Of a stretch of 64,000 nucleotides of DNA, positions 16,531-26,082 are shown piece after piece. How positions within the stretch are numbered: position 1 is the first letter of the stretch; each line of letters begins with the position of its first letter. The stretch covers positions 186,001 through 250,000 of the forward strand of contig NZ_BLRH01000060.1 of NCBI RefSeq assembly GCF_025996515.1. The letters run 5' to 3'. Below the pieces are notes generated by a model. It did no database searches, was not told the origin of the DNA, and saw only the letters and a program-made list of their open reading frames with translations. Both the position numbers and the translations under genes were made by a program. This stretch comes from Rhizohabitans arisaemae (lineage in GTDB: Bacteria; Actinomycetota; Actinomycetes; Streptosporangiales; Streptosporangiaceae).

Positions 16531-18000
16531 TCAGTCGTCGTCGTCATCGTCGTCATCGTCGTCGTCGTCATCATCGTCGTCCCAGTCGTGGTCGAAGAAC
16601 GACTGCTGGCTCTGGGTGTTGAGGATGTCGTAGCGGAAGCCGTTCGCCCGGTTGGTCCGGGGGTCACGGATCTTGAGGACGTCGAGACCCTTCTGGATGT
16701 CGCTGGAGAAGATGTAGCCGTTGTAGTAGTACGCCGACCACGAGCCGCCGAGGATCGACTGCGTCTCGGAGAGCGGACCGCGGTCGAACCAGCCGATCTC
16801 CTGCGGGTTGGCGGAGTCGGTGAAGTCCCAGATCGAGATACCACCCTGGTACCACGCCTGGACCATGATGTCGCGGCCCTTGACCGGAATCAGGGAGCCG
16901 TTGTGGGCGACGCAGTTCTCGCGGGTCGACTGCTCACGACTGATCTTGTAGTAGCTCTTGAACTCGAGCTTGCCACGCTTGATGTCGTAGATGGCGTTGG
17001 CGCCCCGCAGCGGACCGATCTCCGCGTTGCAGGTGGCACCGCTGCCACCGCCGAGCTCGTCGGTGAAGACGATCTTGTCGCCCCGGTCGTTGAACGTGGC
17101 GGAGTGCCAGAACGCGAAGTTCGTCATGTCCTGGACCTTGTCGATGACCTTTGGATTCTCCCGATCGGAGATGTCCATCAGGACACCGTCGCCCATGCAC
17201 GCGCCCGCGGCGATGTTCTTCTCGGCGTAGACGGTGATGTCGTGGCAGCCGGAGGTGGCCGAGCGGCCGTTCGGGTACGGCGCGGGCAGGCCGGGGTTGC
17301 CGCCGTCCGGGAACAGGTTCGGCGTGCCGACCAGCGCGGCCGCGGCCGGGTTGTTCAGCGGGACCTTGATGATGGAGATCAGGTCATGCGGCGGCTGGCA
17401 GTCGGGGAAGGCCGCGTTGGGGCTGTAGGAGGAGACGTACACGTAGACCGAGCTCTTGCGCCGGCTGTTCTCGGGCACGAGGGTGTGGGTGTGCGAACCG
17501 CAGGGGGTCTCCACCGCCGCGACGTACTTGGGGTTCCGGACGTCGCTGACATCGAAGATCTTGATGCCCTCCCAGGACGACTTCTCCCGGGCGCTCTGCG
17601 AGACGCTGCTGCAGGAGTTGTCGCTCCGGGACGAGTCCGTCGACAGGAACAGCAGGTTCCCGGTGATGGAGATGTCGTTCTGGGATCCGGGACAGACAAC
17701 CTGGCTCACCAGGACCGGCTTCTTCGGCTTGCTGATGTCGTAGATGGTGAAGCCATCGTAGTTGCCGACGTAAGCGTATTTGCCCTTAAAGGCCAGGTCA
17801 GTGCCGAAGGCATTTTGGTTGTCGAACGGCGCCTGCTTGGGAAGGTTTGCGACGAGTTCCACATTCGGGCTGGTGACGACCTCGTCGACTGCGGGGATGG
17901 TCGCCGCGCTCGCGGGTTGCGCGGTCATCACAAGGGCGACCGCGGCCCCCGCCATTAAGAGTTTACGGCCGGGTGAGCCGCGTCGAAGACTGAACGCCAT
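16531..18000 (-). CDS. secreted LVIVD-repeat protein with C-terminal poly-aspartate tail
   Basis: 489 residues. A Sec signal peptide (basic N-terminus, hydrophobic core at about 13-28, cleavage after QPASA) exports it. The mature protein has LVIVD/beta-propeller-type repeats (YAYVGNYDGFTIYDIS, GIKIFDVSDVRNPKYV, GGISIWDFTDSANPQEIG, KGLDVLKIRDPRT) typical of cell-surface beta-propellers, and several Cys residues likely in disulfides. The last 16 codons are all Asp (GAC/GAT). GGAGG lies about 9 bases before the ATG. It is divergent from a DUF305 lipoprotein gene across a 184-base AT-rich region, so the two are probably co-regulated. A metal-binding role for the acidic tail is inferred. Confidence 0.9.
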   Translation of the reverse strand: MAFSLRRGSPGRKLLMAGAAVALVMTAQPASAATIPAVDEVVTSPNVELVANLPKQAPFDNQNAFGTDLAFKGKYAYVGNYDGFTIYDISKPKKPVLVSQVVCPGSQNDISITGNLLFLSTDSSRSDNSCSSVSQSAREKSSWEGIKIFDVSDVRNPKYVAAVETPCGSHTHTLVPENSRRKSSVYVYVSSYSPNAAFPDCQPPHDLISIIKVPLNNPAAAALVGTPNLFPDGGNPGLPAPYPNGRSATSGCHDITVYAEKNIAAGACMGDGVLMDISDRENPKVIDKVQDMTNFAFWHSATFNDRGDKIVFTDELGGGSGATCNAEIGPLRGANAIYDIKRGKLEFKSYYKISREQSTRENCVAHNGSLIPVKGRDIMVQAWYQGGISIWDFTDSANPQEIGWFDRGPLSETQSILGGSWSAYYYNGYIFSSDIQKGLDVLKIRDPRTNRANGFRYDILNTQSQQSFFDHDWDDDDDDDDDDDDDDDD

Positions 18001-18087
18001 GCGCTACTGGCCTCCTGCTAGTTCCGTACCCAGTGGGGGTTGATGGTACGGAAAGTGCCCGAAATTTACCTTTCATGCAATAACTAC

Positions 18088-18139
18088 GCGACAAAATATG
18101 GTGTGAGAAACTTTAACGGTATGTAATCTGTTTTGTCGC
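18088..18139. promoter_or_regulatory. 9-bp inverted repeat in the LVIVD/DUF305 divergent promoter region
   Basis: GCGACAAAA (18088-18096) and TTTTGTCGC (18131-18139) form a perfect inverted repeat with a 34-base AT-rich spacer, midway between the divergent LVIVD and DUF305 starts. It could be an operator for a shared regulator acting at two half-sites, or overlap the -35 of the DUF305 promoter. No regulator gene is adjacent. Confidence 0.45.
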
Positions 18140-18184
18140 TTTTGAAGGTGCTAGGCTGCTCTGACTGCTCGTGAAGGAGACCAT

Positions 18185-18823
18185 TTGCGCGCCGCAGTCC
18201 TCGCCGGTATCTCGTTGTTCCTCCTCGTTGGCTGTACCGGCAGTCCGGCTGAGAACGTGGCCGCACCACCGGTGCACACCGCGCCGGTCCTCGCCCCCGG
18301 CAAGCCCGGCGAGCCGGCCGCGACCCTGAAGCCCAGCGAGTACCCGACCGCCGTCCCGTCGGAGAAGGTCAACGCCGCCGACGTGCAATACGTCGAAAAC
18401 ATGATCCTTCACCATCGCCAGGCCCTGGACATGTCAGACCTCGCCCCCACCAGGGCGGCGAATCAGCAGGTCAAGGCGATAGCGTCCAGAATCAAGGATT
18501 CGCAGGAGCCGGAGATCAAGGCGATGGCCGCCTGGCTGACCAACCAAGATCTGCAGGTGCCGGAGCACCATAGCGGGACCCATCCCAACATGCCGGGCAT
18601 GGCGACGCCCGACCAGCTCACCGCGCTGCGCGCCGCGACGGGCCCCGCCTTCGACAAGGCGTACCTGGAATTGATGATCGTTCACCATCAGGGCGCCGTC
18701 ACCATGGCCGAGCAGCTGCTCCTCAACGGCTCCCACGTCATGGTCGAGGAGATGGCCAAGGACGTCGTCTCCGTCCAGACCGGAGAGATCAACCGGCTAC
18801 GCGCCATCCAGGCCCGGCTGTAG
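18185..18823 (+). CDS. DUF305 lipoprotein
   Basis: 212 residues from a TTG at 18185, which is well supported by GAAGGAG 6 bases upstream. The lipoprotein signal has its lipobox at LLVGC with Cys17 lipidated. The DUF305 domain (about 60-212) shows its two His-rich helical motifs, MILHHRQALDM and LMIVHHQGAVTMAE, plus Met-rich and His-containing sequence (HHSGTHPNMPGM) between them. DUF305 proteins are ferritin-like four-helix bundles often tied to copper or other metal stress. The gene is divergent from the poly-Asp LVIVD gene; together they look like a two-component extracytoplasmic metal-handling module (inference). Confidence 0.9.
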   Translation: MRAAVLAGISLFLLVGCTGSPAENVAAPPVHTAPVLAPGKPGEPAATLKPSEYPTAVPSEKVNAADVQYVENMILHHRQALDMSDLAPTRAANQQVKAIASRIKDSQEPEIKAMAAWLTNQDLQVPEHHSGTHPNMPGMATPDQLTALRAATGPAFDKAYLELMIVHHQGAVTMAEQLLLNGSHVMVEEMAKDVVSVQTGEINRLRAIQARL

Positions 18824-18845
18824 CCGCCGAACCGGCTCCGGCGGC
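18823..18845. terminator. hairpin between convergent DUF305 and SAHH-like genes
   Basis: GCCGCCG (18823-18829) pairs with CGGCGGC (18839-18845) and overlaps the last base of the DUF305 stop codon. It is a candidate terminator for the plus-strand gene; there is no T-run. Confidence 0.4.
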
Positions 18846-18944
18846 AGCCCCGGCCGAGGCGGCGGCAGCCCGTACGCCGCCTGCATTGACTTTGCGGGTG
18901 AGCGCCCTATCGAGCGCGGGCCGTGCACACGATCGCGTCTTCGC

Positions 18945-20216
18945 TCACCAGACCTGACGCCAGGAGTTCATGTACTCCCGCTGCTCCGGCGTCGAGGTGT
19001 CCACGGCGAGCCCCATCGAGTCCAGCTTGAGCCCGGCGACCTCCGCGTCGATCTCCTCCGGCACGTCGTACACGCCCGGCCGCAGCTCCTGACCCGCCAG
19101 CCAGGCCACGGAGAGGGCCTGCGCGGCGAAGGCCATGTCCATCACCGCGGCGGGGTGGCCCTCCGCCGCGATCAGGTTGACGACCCGGCCCTCCGCCAGG
19201 AGCAGCAGGCGGCGCCCGTCGGCGAGGACGTACTCGTCGGTGTGCGGACGGATACCCGGGTTCACCGCGACGGCCAGGTCGTGCAGGGCTCTGACGTCGA
19301 TCTCCACGTCGAAGTGGCCCGCGTTGGCCAGGACGGCGCCGTCCTTCATGACCTCCAGGTGTTCGGCCCGGATGACGTCGCGGTTTCCCGTCACGGTGAC
19401 GAAGACGTCGCCCTCGGCGGCGGCCTCGGCCATCGGCCGTACCCGATAGCCCTGCAAGGTCGCGTCGAGCGCCTTGACCGGGTCGATCTCCGTGACGATC
19501 ACCTGGGCGCCGAAGCCTTTGGCCCGCTCGGCGACGCCGCGCCCGCAGTACCCGAACCCGGCCACGACGACGGTCTTCCCCGCGAGCAGGAGGTTGGTGG
19601 CCCGGGTGATCCCGTCCAGGGTCGACTGCCCCGTGCCGTAACGATTGTCGAACATGCGCTTGGTCAAGGTGTCGTTGACCGCCACCATCGGGAAGCGCAG
19701 CGCGTTCTCGGCCATCATCCGCCGAAGCCGGATGACCCCGGTGGTCGTCTCCTCACAGCCCCCGCGGACCCGGTCCAGCAGCTCCACCCGCTCGGTGTGC
19801 AGGATGTCGACGAGATCGCATCCGTCGTCCAGGACCAGGTCGGGCTCGATGTCCAGCACCCGATGAATGTGCGTGTGGTACCCGTCCCGGTCGATCCCGG
19901 AACGGGCGTACACGGCGAGGTCGTGCGACCCGACCAGCGCGGCGGCGACGTCGTCCTGGGTGGAGAGCGGGTTGGAGGCGGCGATCGCCACCTTCGCCCC
20001 CGCCGCGGCCAGGGTGACCAGGAGATTGGCCGTCTCCGGCGTGACATGGAGGCAGGCCGCGATCCGCACGTCCGCCAAGGGCCGCGTCACCGCGAAGCGC
20101 TCCCTGATCGAATGGAGCACCGGCATCGCCCGGGCCGCCCACTCGATCCGCCGCGACCCGGCCTCGGCCAGACCCGAGTCCGCGATGTCGTACACCCGTC
20201 CCCCCGTTTTGATCAC
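18945..20216 (-). CDS. S-adenosylhomocysteine hydrolase paralogue (short, archaeal-like form)
   Basis: 423 residues from a GTG at 20216 with GGGAGG about 10 bases upstream. It shares the SAHH framework: STQDDVAAAL, EETTTGV, NDTLTKRMFDN (with the family Lys and Asp), and the NAD-binding Rossmann motif VVAGFGYCGRGVA. It lacks the insertion and the C-terminal Lys/Tyr tail (KPDHYRY) seen in the neighbouring bona fide enzyme and ends in SWRQVW. The protein therefore resembles the short archaeal/thermophile type. Family knowledge: one archaeal member of that type hydrolyses S-inosylhomocysteine. Whether this copy uses SAH, S-inosylhomocysteine or another thioether is not decidable from sequence. 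It lies 53 bases downstream of ahcY, in the same direction. Confidence 0.85.
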   Translation of the reverse strand: MIKTGGRVYDIADSGLAEAGSRRIEWAARAMPVLHSIRERFAVTRPLADVRIAACLHVTPETANLLVTLAAAGAKVAIAASNPLSTQDDVAAALVGSHDLAVYARSGIDRDGYHTHIHRVLDIEPDLVLDDGCDLVDILHTERVELLDRVRGGCEETTTGVIRLRRMMAENALRFPMVAVNDTLTKRMFDNRYGTGQSTLDGITRATNLLLAGKTVVVAGFGYCGRGVAERAKGFGAQVIVTEIDPVKALDATLQGYRVRPMAEAAAEGDVFVTVTGNRDVIRAEHLEVMKDGAVLANAGHFDVEIDVRALHDLAVAVNPGIRPHTDEYVLADGRRLLLLAEGRVVNLIAAEGHPAAVMDMAFAAQALSVAWLAGQELRPGVYDVPEEIDAEVAGLKLDSMGLAVDTSTPEQREYMNSWRQVW

Positions 20217-20269
20217 ACTGTGGAACGGCCTCCCGTCGCGCACCGCGCGACGGGAGGCCGCAAAGCCGG

Positions 20270-21700
<1,431 letters not shown>

Positions 21701-21794
21701 GTAGTTCTCCTTTGACACCCTGGGATTACTCCGTGAGTCTAGGTCGCCTACTCGGGGCGCGCACCTTGAGTGGTGCGAATCTAACAGAATTTTG

Positions 21795-21800
21795 TAAGAT
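21795..21800 (+). promoter_or_regulatory. -10 element for a probably leaderless merR transcript
   Basis: TAAGAT lies 7 bases before the ATG at 21808, the spacing expected when transcription starts at the initiator ATG itself. No Shine-Dalgarno precedes the ATG. A TTGAGT lies 22 bases upstream of the hexamer, too far for a good -35. Confidence 0.4.
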
Positions 21801-21807
21801 TACCTCT

Positions 21808-22179
21808 ATGCGGATCACTGAAGCGGCGAAAAGACTGGGCATGTCCCCCCGCATGCTGCGCTATCGCGAATCACTCGGCCTCCTCCCGCCGACCCGGCAG
21901 AGCGGAAGCCACCGCCGATTCGGCCCCGCCGAACTCAGCGCCGTGACCCAGGCGGTCGAGCTGGAGCGTCGCTTCGACGTCTCCCCCGCCGAACTCGCCT
22001 TCGCCCTCCGCGCCCTGAGCGAGCCGGGCGTAGCGGCGGCCGTACGCGAACTCGGCCTCCGCATCGGCAGAATCGCCTCCCCTCAGCAGCGCGCCCTCGA
22101 CTTCGAGAAGGAGAAGGCGCTGCGGCTCCTGGGACAACGCCCTCCCTCACCGGGCCACCCCACCACCCCCAGGTTATGA
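21808..22179 (+). CDS. MerR-family transcriptional regulator
   Basis: 123 residues. The N-terminal winged HTH (MRITEAAKRLGMSPRMLRYRE, then LGLLPP and HRRFG) is a standard MerR DNA-binding domain, followed by a helical region (about residues 45-105) that could form the dimer coiled coil and a short Pro-rich tail. No Cys ligands of metal-sensing MerR proteins are present, so the signal is unknown. It is divergent from ahcY across 107 bases and upstream of a Fic gene in the same direction, so either could be its target. The open frame extends further upstream to 21712 but homology begins at this ATG. Confidence 0.85.
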   Translation: MRITEAAKRLGMSPRMLRYRESLGLLPPTRQSGSHRRFGPAELSAVTQAVELERRFDVSPAELAFALRALSEPGVAAAVRELGLRIGRIASPQQRALDFEKEKALRLLGQRPPSPGHPTTPRL

Positions 22180-22273
22180 CCGCGCATCCACCCCGCCCCG
22201 CCAAAGCTCGCGGAGCACCGCCGGAATCCGGCACACGGCGGCACGGTGCCCTGCCACCCCATAACCTGAAGAC

Positions 22274-23758
22274 ATGGTGAAGGATCTCTCGTGGTGCGAG
22301 GTCGACCCCATGCCGCCGGTCAACGGCGACGTCGGTTCGATCCTTGCCTCCGTCGACGCACTCCGGGGAGCTTGGGAGGACTGGCTCAAGGGCACCTCCC
22401 AGGAGGAGTTTCTGGCGGCCCGGCAACGCAGCCTGCGGCGCCACGCGATCGAGACCGGGATCATCGAGCGACTCTACGACGTCGACTGGGGAGTGACGGT
22501 CGCCCTCGTCGCCGAGGGTCTCACCCTGGACGCCGCGTCCCGGGATGGGGGCATCAGCGACAACACCCTGGAAATCATCCGCTCGCAATACAACGCCCTG
22601 GAGTTTCTTGCCGCCGAGGCGCGCGGCAAACGAGACCTATCCCTCCACTTCATCCGGCAGCTGCACGAGGCGATCACCAGCCACCAGGCCACCTATGAAG
22701 CCCGCGACCAATTCGGACGGGCCTTCCACGCCAAACTCAACCACGGCGCCTGGAAGCAGCAGGCCAATCATGTCGACCGGGCCGACGGAAGTCGTCTCGA
22801 ATACACCCCTCCCGAGCATGTTCAGTCCCAGATGGAGTCTCTTCTGGAGTTCCATGGGGAGACCGAGGACGCGCACCCCGTGGTCAGGGCCGCATGGATC
22901 CATCATCGATTCATCCGGATCCATCCGTTTGAAGATGGGAACGGGCGGGTGGCCCGAGCGCTCACTCTGCTCGTACTCCTCCGTGCCGGCTACGCACCGC
23001 TTGTCGTGGACAGGTCACAGCGTGCGTCCTACATCGAGGCCCTGGACGCCGCCAACGACGGTGACCTGGGCCCACTGATCCGGCTGTTCGCCCGGCTGGA
23101 GATCGTGGCCCTCCGCTCCGAACTGGAGCAACCCGTGCTCACCACACCTGCGATCACCGGAGCCGTGGGTGTCGCCAAGGCTTACGCCGCACGACTCAAT
23201 GACTTGCGCCGACGCCAGGACGCGGACCGGATAAGAACCCTGGTCTCCCTCGCTGACAGCGTGCATGAGCGGGTGATCGACTACCTCGGTGGCCTAGGCG
23301 AAGGGATACGGACGGCCTTTGCCGCCGTGGACCCGACGGCCAGGGCCACCACCGACCATGCCTCACCCCCGAGTGACCGGGCCGGATACTGGCGTAATCA
23401 ACTCATCTACACCGCAAACAGGGTGGACTTCTACACCAACCTCACCAGCGGTAGCTGGTGGGTACGGTTGAACATCCGGGTCCTAGATCACACGCTGCGG
23501 TACCTGGCGGCCGTACAGAAGTCCGGACACGGCGAGACCGGGGTCCTGGTGCTCACGACCTACGCCGAGGTCCTCATTCGGCCGGTAGCCGATGAGGAGG
23601 AACCAACGTCGCCGACGCGCTGCTTTGAGCCGACGCCGCACGACAGTGTGACGTTGGTCTTCAGCGACCGGGTGGACGAGCGTTGGCCGGAAATCGTCGA
23701 GGTGATCGACCGGACTCTCGCCGCCTCCGTCGACCGATTCGGGCGGCAGCTTGGCTGA
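22274..23758 (+). CDS. Fic-domain protein (predicted AMPylase-type enzyme)
   Basis: 494 residues. A helical N-terminal region (about 1-120) precedes a Fido/Fic domain whose active-site motif is intact: HPFEDGNGRVAR at residues 217-228 with catalytic His217. Fic enzymes transfer AMP or related groups from nucleotides to target proteins. The usual inhibitory helix motif (S/T-x-x-x-E-G/N) is not exact: the candidate region RHAIETG has Arg at the S/T position and Glu60-Thr61. The C-terminal ~200 residues, with repeated helices, resemble the extra domains of class II Fic proteins. Its position between merR and a CDF gene, within an otherwise conserved housekeeping order, suggests it is an accessory addition (inference). 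Confidence 0.88.
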   Translation: MVKDLSWCEVDPMPPVNGDVGSILASVDALRGAWEDWLKGTSQEEFLAARQRSLRRHAIETGIIERLYDVDWGVTVALVAEGLTLDAASRDGGISDNTLEIIRSQYNALEFLAAEARGKRDLSLHFIRQLHEAITSHQATYEARDQFGRAFHAKLNHGAWKQQANHVDRADGSRLEYTPPEHVQSQMESLLEFHGETEDAHPVVRAAWIHHRFIRIHPFEDGNGRVARALTLLVLLRAGYAPLVVDRSQRASYIEALDAANDGDLGPLIRLFARLEIVALRSELEQPVLTTPAITGAVGVAKAYAARLNDLRRRQDADRIRTLVSLADSVHERVIDYLGGLGEGIRTAFAAVDPTARATTDHASPPSDRAGYWRNQLIYTANRVDFYTNLTSGSWWVRLNIRVLDHTLRYLAAVQKSGHGETGVLVLTTYAEVLIRPVADEEEPTSPTRCFEPTPHDSVTLVFSDRVDERWPEIVEVIDRTLAASVDRFGRQLG

Positions 23759-23814
23759 GCCGAATACGGCGGCCCGGACCACACGGACCGCCGGGCGATC
23801 TCGGTGCACGCGGG

Positions 23815-24744
23815 TTATCGAGATTCGGCCGGTGAGGATTGGTAGATGTCGGGTTCGAGGTAGATGACGCGGGCCATGGGCTCGGCCTCGCGGATGCGGC
23901 GTTCGGCGGCGTCGATGCCCGCGGCGATGGCGGCGGCCGTGTCGTCGTGCCTGACCGCGATCTTGGCGGCGACGAGGAGTTCCTCGGGGCCGAGGTGCAG
24001 GGTGCGCAGGTGGATGAGGCGGGAGACCTCCGGGCTGCCCTCCAGGGCCGCGACGATGCGCTGCTCGGACTCCGGTGAGGCTCCTTCGCCGATCAGCAGG
24101 GACTTGGTCTCCAGGGCGAGGACCACGGCGATCACCGCGAGGAGCACACCGATCATCAAGGTCCCGACGCCGTCCCAGACGCCGTCGCCGGTGATCACGG
24201 CCATCGAGACGCCGAAGAGGGCGAAGATCAGTCCGAGCAGGGCGCCGAGGTCCTCCAGGAGGACGACGGGGAGCTCGGGGGCCTTGGACCTGCGGATGAA
24301 GGAGATCCAGGACTGGTTCCCCCGGACCAGGTTGGACTCGCGGATCGCGGTGCGGAAGGAGAAGATCTCCGCGATGATCGCGAAGATGAGGACGCCGAAG
24401 GCCCACTGGGGGGACTCCACCGGGTGCGGGTCGCTGATCTTGTGCCAGCCCTCGTAGAGGGAGAAGATCGCACCGATGGTGAAGAGGACCACCGCGACGA
24501 CGAACGCGTAGAAGTAGCGCTCCCGGCCGTACCCGAAGGGGTGCTGCGGCGTCCGGTCCCTGGCCGCCCGCCGCCCGCCGACCAGCAGCAGCGCCTGGTT
24601 ACCGGCGTCCGCGACCGAGTGGACGGCCTCGGCGAGCATCGAAGAGGACCCCGTGAAAACATAGGCCACGAACTTCGCCACCGCGATGGCCCCGTTGGCC
24701 AGCAACGCGGCGACGATCGCCTTGGTACCACCGCTGGCGCTCAT
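23815..24744 (-). CDS. cation diffusion facilitator, SLC30A9-like
   Basis: 309 residues with about six transmembrane helices (roughly 8-30, 35-53, 80-102, 114-132, 165-187 and 195-212) and a cytoplasmic C-terminal domain. TM2 carries HSVADAGNQALLL, with His42 and Asp46 of the CDF HxxxD metal site, while TM5 reads LEDLGALLGL rather than the second HxxxD; this pattern is typical of the SLC30A9/ZnT9-like branch. It probably moves Zn2+ or a similar divalent cation. The gene is last in the manB-Trm112-SIS cluster (35 bases after the SIS stop) and convergent with fic. Confidence 0.88.
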   Translation of the reverse strand: MSASGGTKAIVAALLANGAIAVAKFVAYVFTGSSSMLAEAVHSVADAGNQALLLVGGRRAARDRTPQHPFGYGRERYFYAFVVAVVLFTIGAIFSLYEGWHKISDPHPVESPQWAFGVLIFAIIAEIFSFRTAIRESNLVRGNQSWISFIRRSKAPELPVVLLEDLGALLGLIFALFGVSMAVITGDGVWDGVGTLMIGVLLAVIAVVLALETKSLLIGEGASPESEQRIVAALEGSPEVSRLIHLRTLHLGPEELLVAAKIAVRHDDTAAAIAAGIDAAERRIREAEPMARVIYLEPDIYQSSPAESR

Positions 24745-24779
24745 ATCTCACCGTCCACCTTCACATCGTCCACACGGTT

Positions 24780-25907
24780 CTACCGCGTGATCCTCGACTT
24801 GATCTCCTCGATCGCCTCGACCGGGGTCGGATCGATACCGTAGCCGATTCCTAGATAGACACTGGCGAAGTCTCCCAGACAGACCAGGCTCGCGAGACGC
24901 TCCAGCGGGTGGGTGCCTTCGGCCACGATCTCGTGCACCGGCACACCGCGATCGCGGGCCAGCTCCGTCAACGCCTCCCGCCGCTTGACCACCTGGGGGT
25001 GCTCGTCGGTGTCGCGCAGGAGCACGAGGCTGAGCCGTACCGACTCCTGCGGACCGAAGTCCCGGCCGACCAGCGGTCCGTCGAAGGCGACGATCTGATT
25101 GTGCTGCGCCTCCGGGATCTCCCCCCAGATGGCCGGGTACTTGGCGTTCTCGTTGAGCTGGCAGGAGAACCGGTAGGCCGCCGCGGCGGCGAGCGGCGAT
25201 GTCCCCCAGACCATCGGGATGGACCCGGCGATCCGGGCGGCCAAGGTCTTACCGGGGTTGATGAAGCCGTCGCTGCCCGGCCGGCACCGGTGGGCGATCG
25301 CCTCCAGCTGTTTCGCGGTCGTCTCGTAGACGTCCTCGTCCACCTGCGCCAGACCCAGCCGCCGGGCCGCGGCGATCAGGGGGACGGTGAGCCCCCAGAA
25401 CGTCGCCCTCGGCTGTCCCGCAGCCGCGGTCACCGGCACGAACAGGCCCCGCGCCTGGGCGGCGATCTGAGCCAGCGGCGAGCCGGCCCGGCCCACCGCC
25501 ATGAGGCGGGACCCCCGCCGTACCGCCTCCCGTGCCGTGATCAGGGTCTCCTCGGTCCGCCCCGAGCACGAGACGGCCATCACCAGGTCGGCGGCGCCCA
25601 CCCAGCCGGGCAGGCGGTAGGAGCGCACCGGGACGATCGGGATCGGGCACCCGGTGCCGCAGACCGCGGCGAGCACGTCACCGGAGATGGCCGAGCCGCC
25701 CATCCCGGCGACGACGATGGACCGGGGACGGCCCATCTCGGCGAGGGACCCGACCCCCGCCTCCATCGCGTTCCGATACGACTCCCTGACCTGTGCCGCC
25801 GAGGAGGCGACCGCGCGCAGCATGCCCGACGGGTCACCGGCGGACCGGCTCGCGTCGTCGTCGAATCGGGCCGTGTCGAAGCGGGAGGTCTCTTCGAAAC
25901 CGATCAC
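24780..25907 (-). CDS. SIS-domain phosphoglucose/phosphomannose isomerase-family protein
   Basis: 375 residues with two SIS sugar-isomerase modules. The first contains [14 protein letters not shown] (about residues 65-78) and the [10 protein letters not shown] motif that binds the sugar phosphate; the second has [25 protein letters not shown] with the conserved Glu and His of the bifunctional PGI/PMI family, and the C-terminal Lys. It should interconvert hexose-6-phosphates, probably supplying mannose-6-phosphate to the phosphomannomutase encoded just upstream, hence GDP-mannose for glycans. The GTG at 25907 overlaps the Trm112-family stop by 4 bases. Sequence alone does not say which isomerase activity dominates. 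Confidence 0.88.
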   Translation of the reverse strand: MIGFEETSRFDTARFDDDASRSAGDPSGMLRAVASSAAQVRESYRNAMEAGVGSLAEMGRPRSIVVAGMGGSAISGDVLAAVCGTGCPIPIVPVRSYRLPGWVGAADLVMAVSCSGRTEETLITAREAVRRGSRLMAVGRAGSPLAQIAAQARGLFVPVTAAAGQPRATFWGLTVPLIAAARRLGLAQVDEDVYETTAKQLEAIAHRCRPGSDGFINPGKTLAARIAGSIPMVWGTSPLAAAAAYRFSCQLNENAKYPAIWGEIPEAQHNQIVAFDGPLVGRDFGPQESVRLSLVLLRDTDEHPQVVKRREALTELARDRGVPVHEIVAEGTHPLERLASLVCLGDFASVYLGIGYGIDPTPVEAIEEIKSRITR

Positions 25908-26077
25908 GGACGGCGGGCCTCGTCGACCAGGAGCACCGGGATGTCGTCACGCACCGGATAGATCAGCCCACAGGTCGGCGAGGTGCAGACCAGCTCGTCG
26001 CTCTTCTCCTCCGCGCGCAGCGGTGACTTGCACTCGGGGCAGGCGAGGATGTCCAGCAGCCACGAATCTATTTTCAC
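25904..26077 (-). CDS. Trm112-family zinc-ribbon protein
   Basis: 57 residues. Four Cys occur as CPEC near the N-terminus ([14 protein letters not shown]) and CTSPTC in the middle, with [14 protein letters not shown] at the end, the signature of the small Trm112-like (UPF0434) family; in eukaryotes and archaea Trm112 activates methyltransferases, while the bacterial role is not settled. GTG at 26077 is chosen because AAGGAG lies upstream, inside the last codons of manB. It overlaps the SIS gene by 4 bases. The frame is open to 26200 within manB but that part is not family-like. Confidence 0.9.
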   Translation of the reverse strand: MKIDSWLLDILACPECKSPLRAEEKSDELVCTSPTCGLIYPVRDDIPVLLVDEARRP

Positions 26078-26082
26078 AGTCG

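Noticed and set aside
21764-21787. CTTGAGT beside merR looked like half of an HspR (HAIR) operator.
   Set aside because: The second half (ACTCAAG after 7 bases) is not present; ATCTAAC is found instead.
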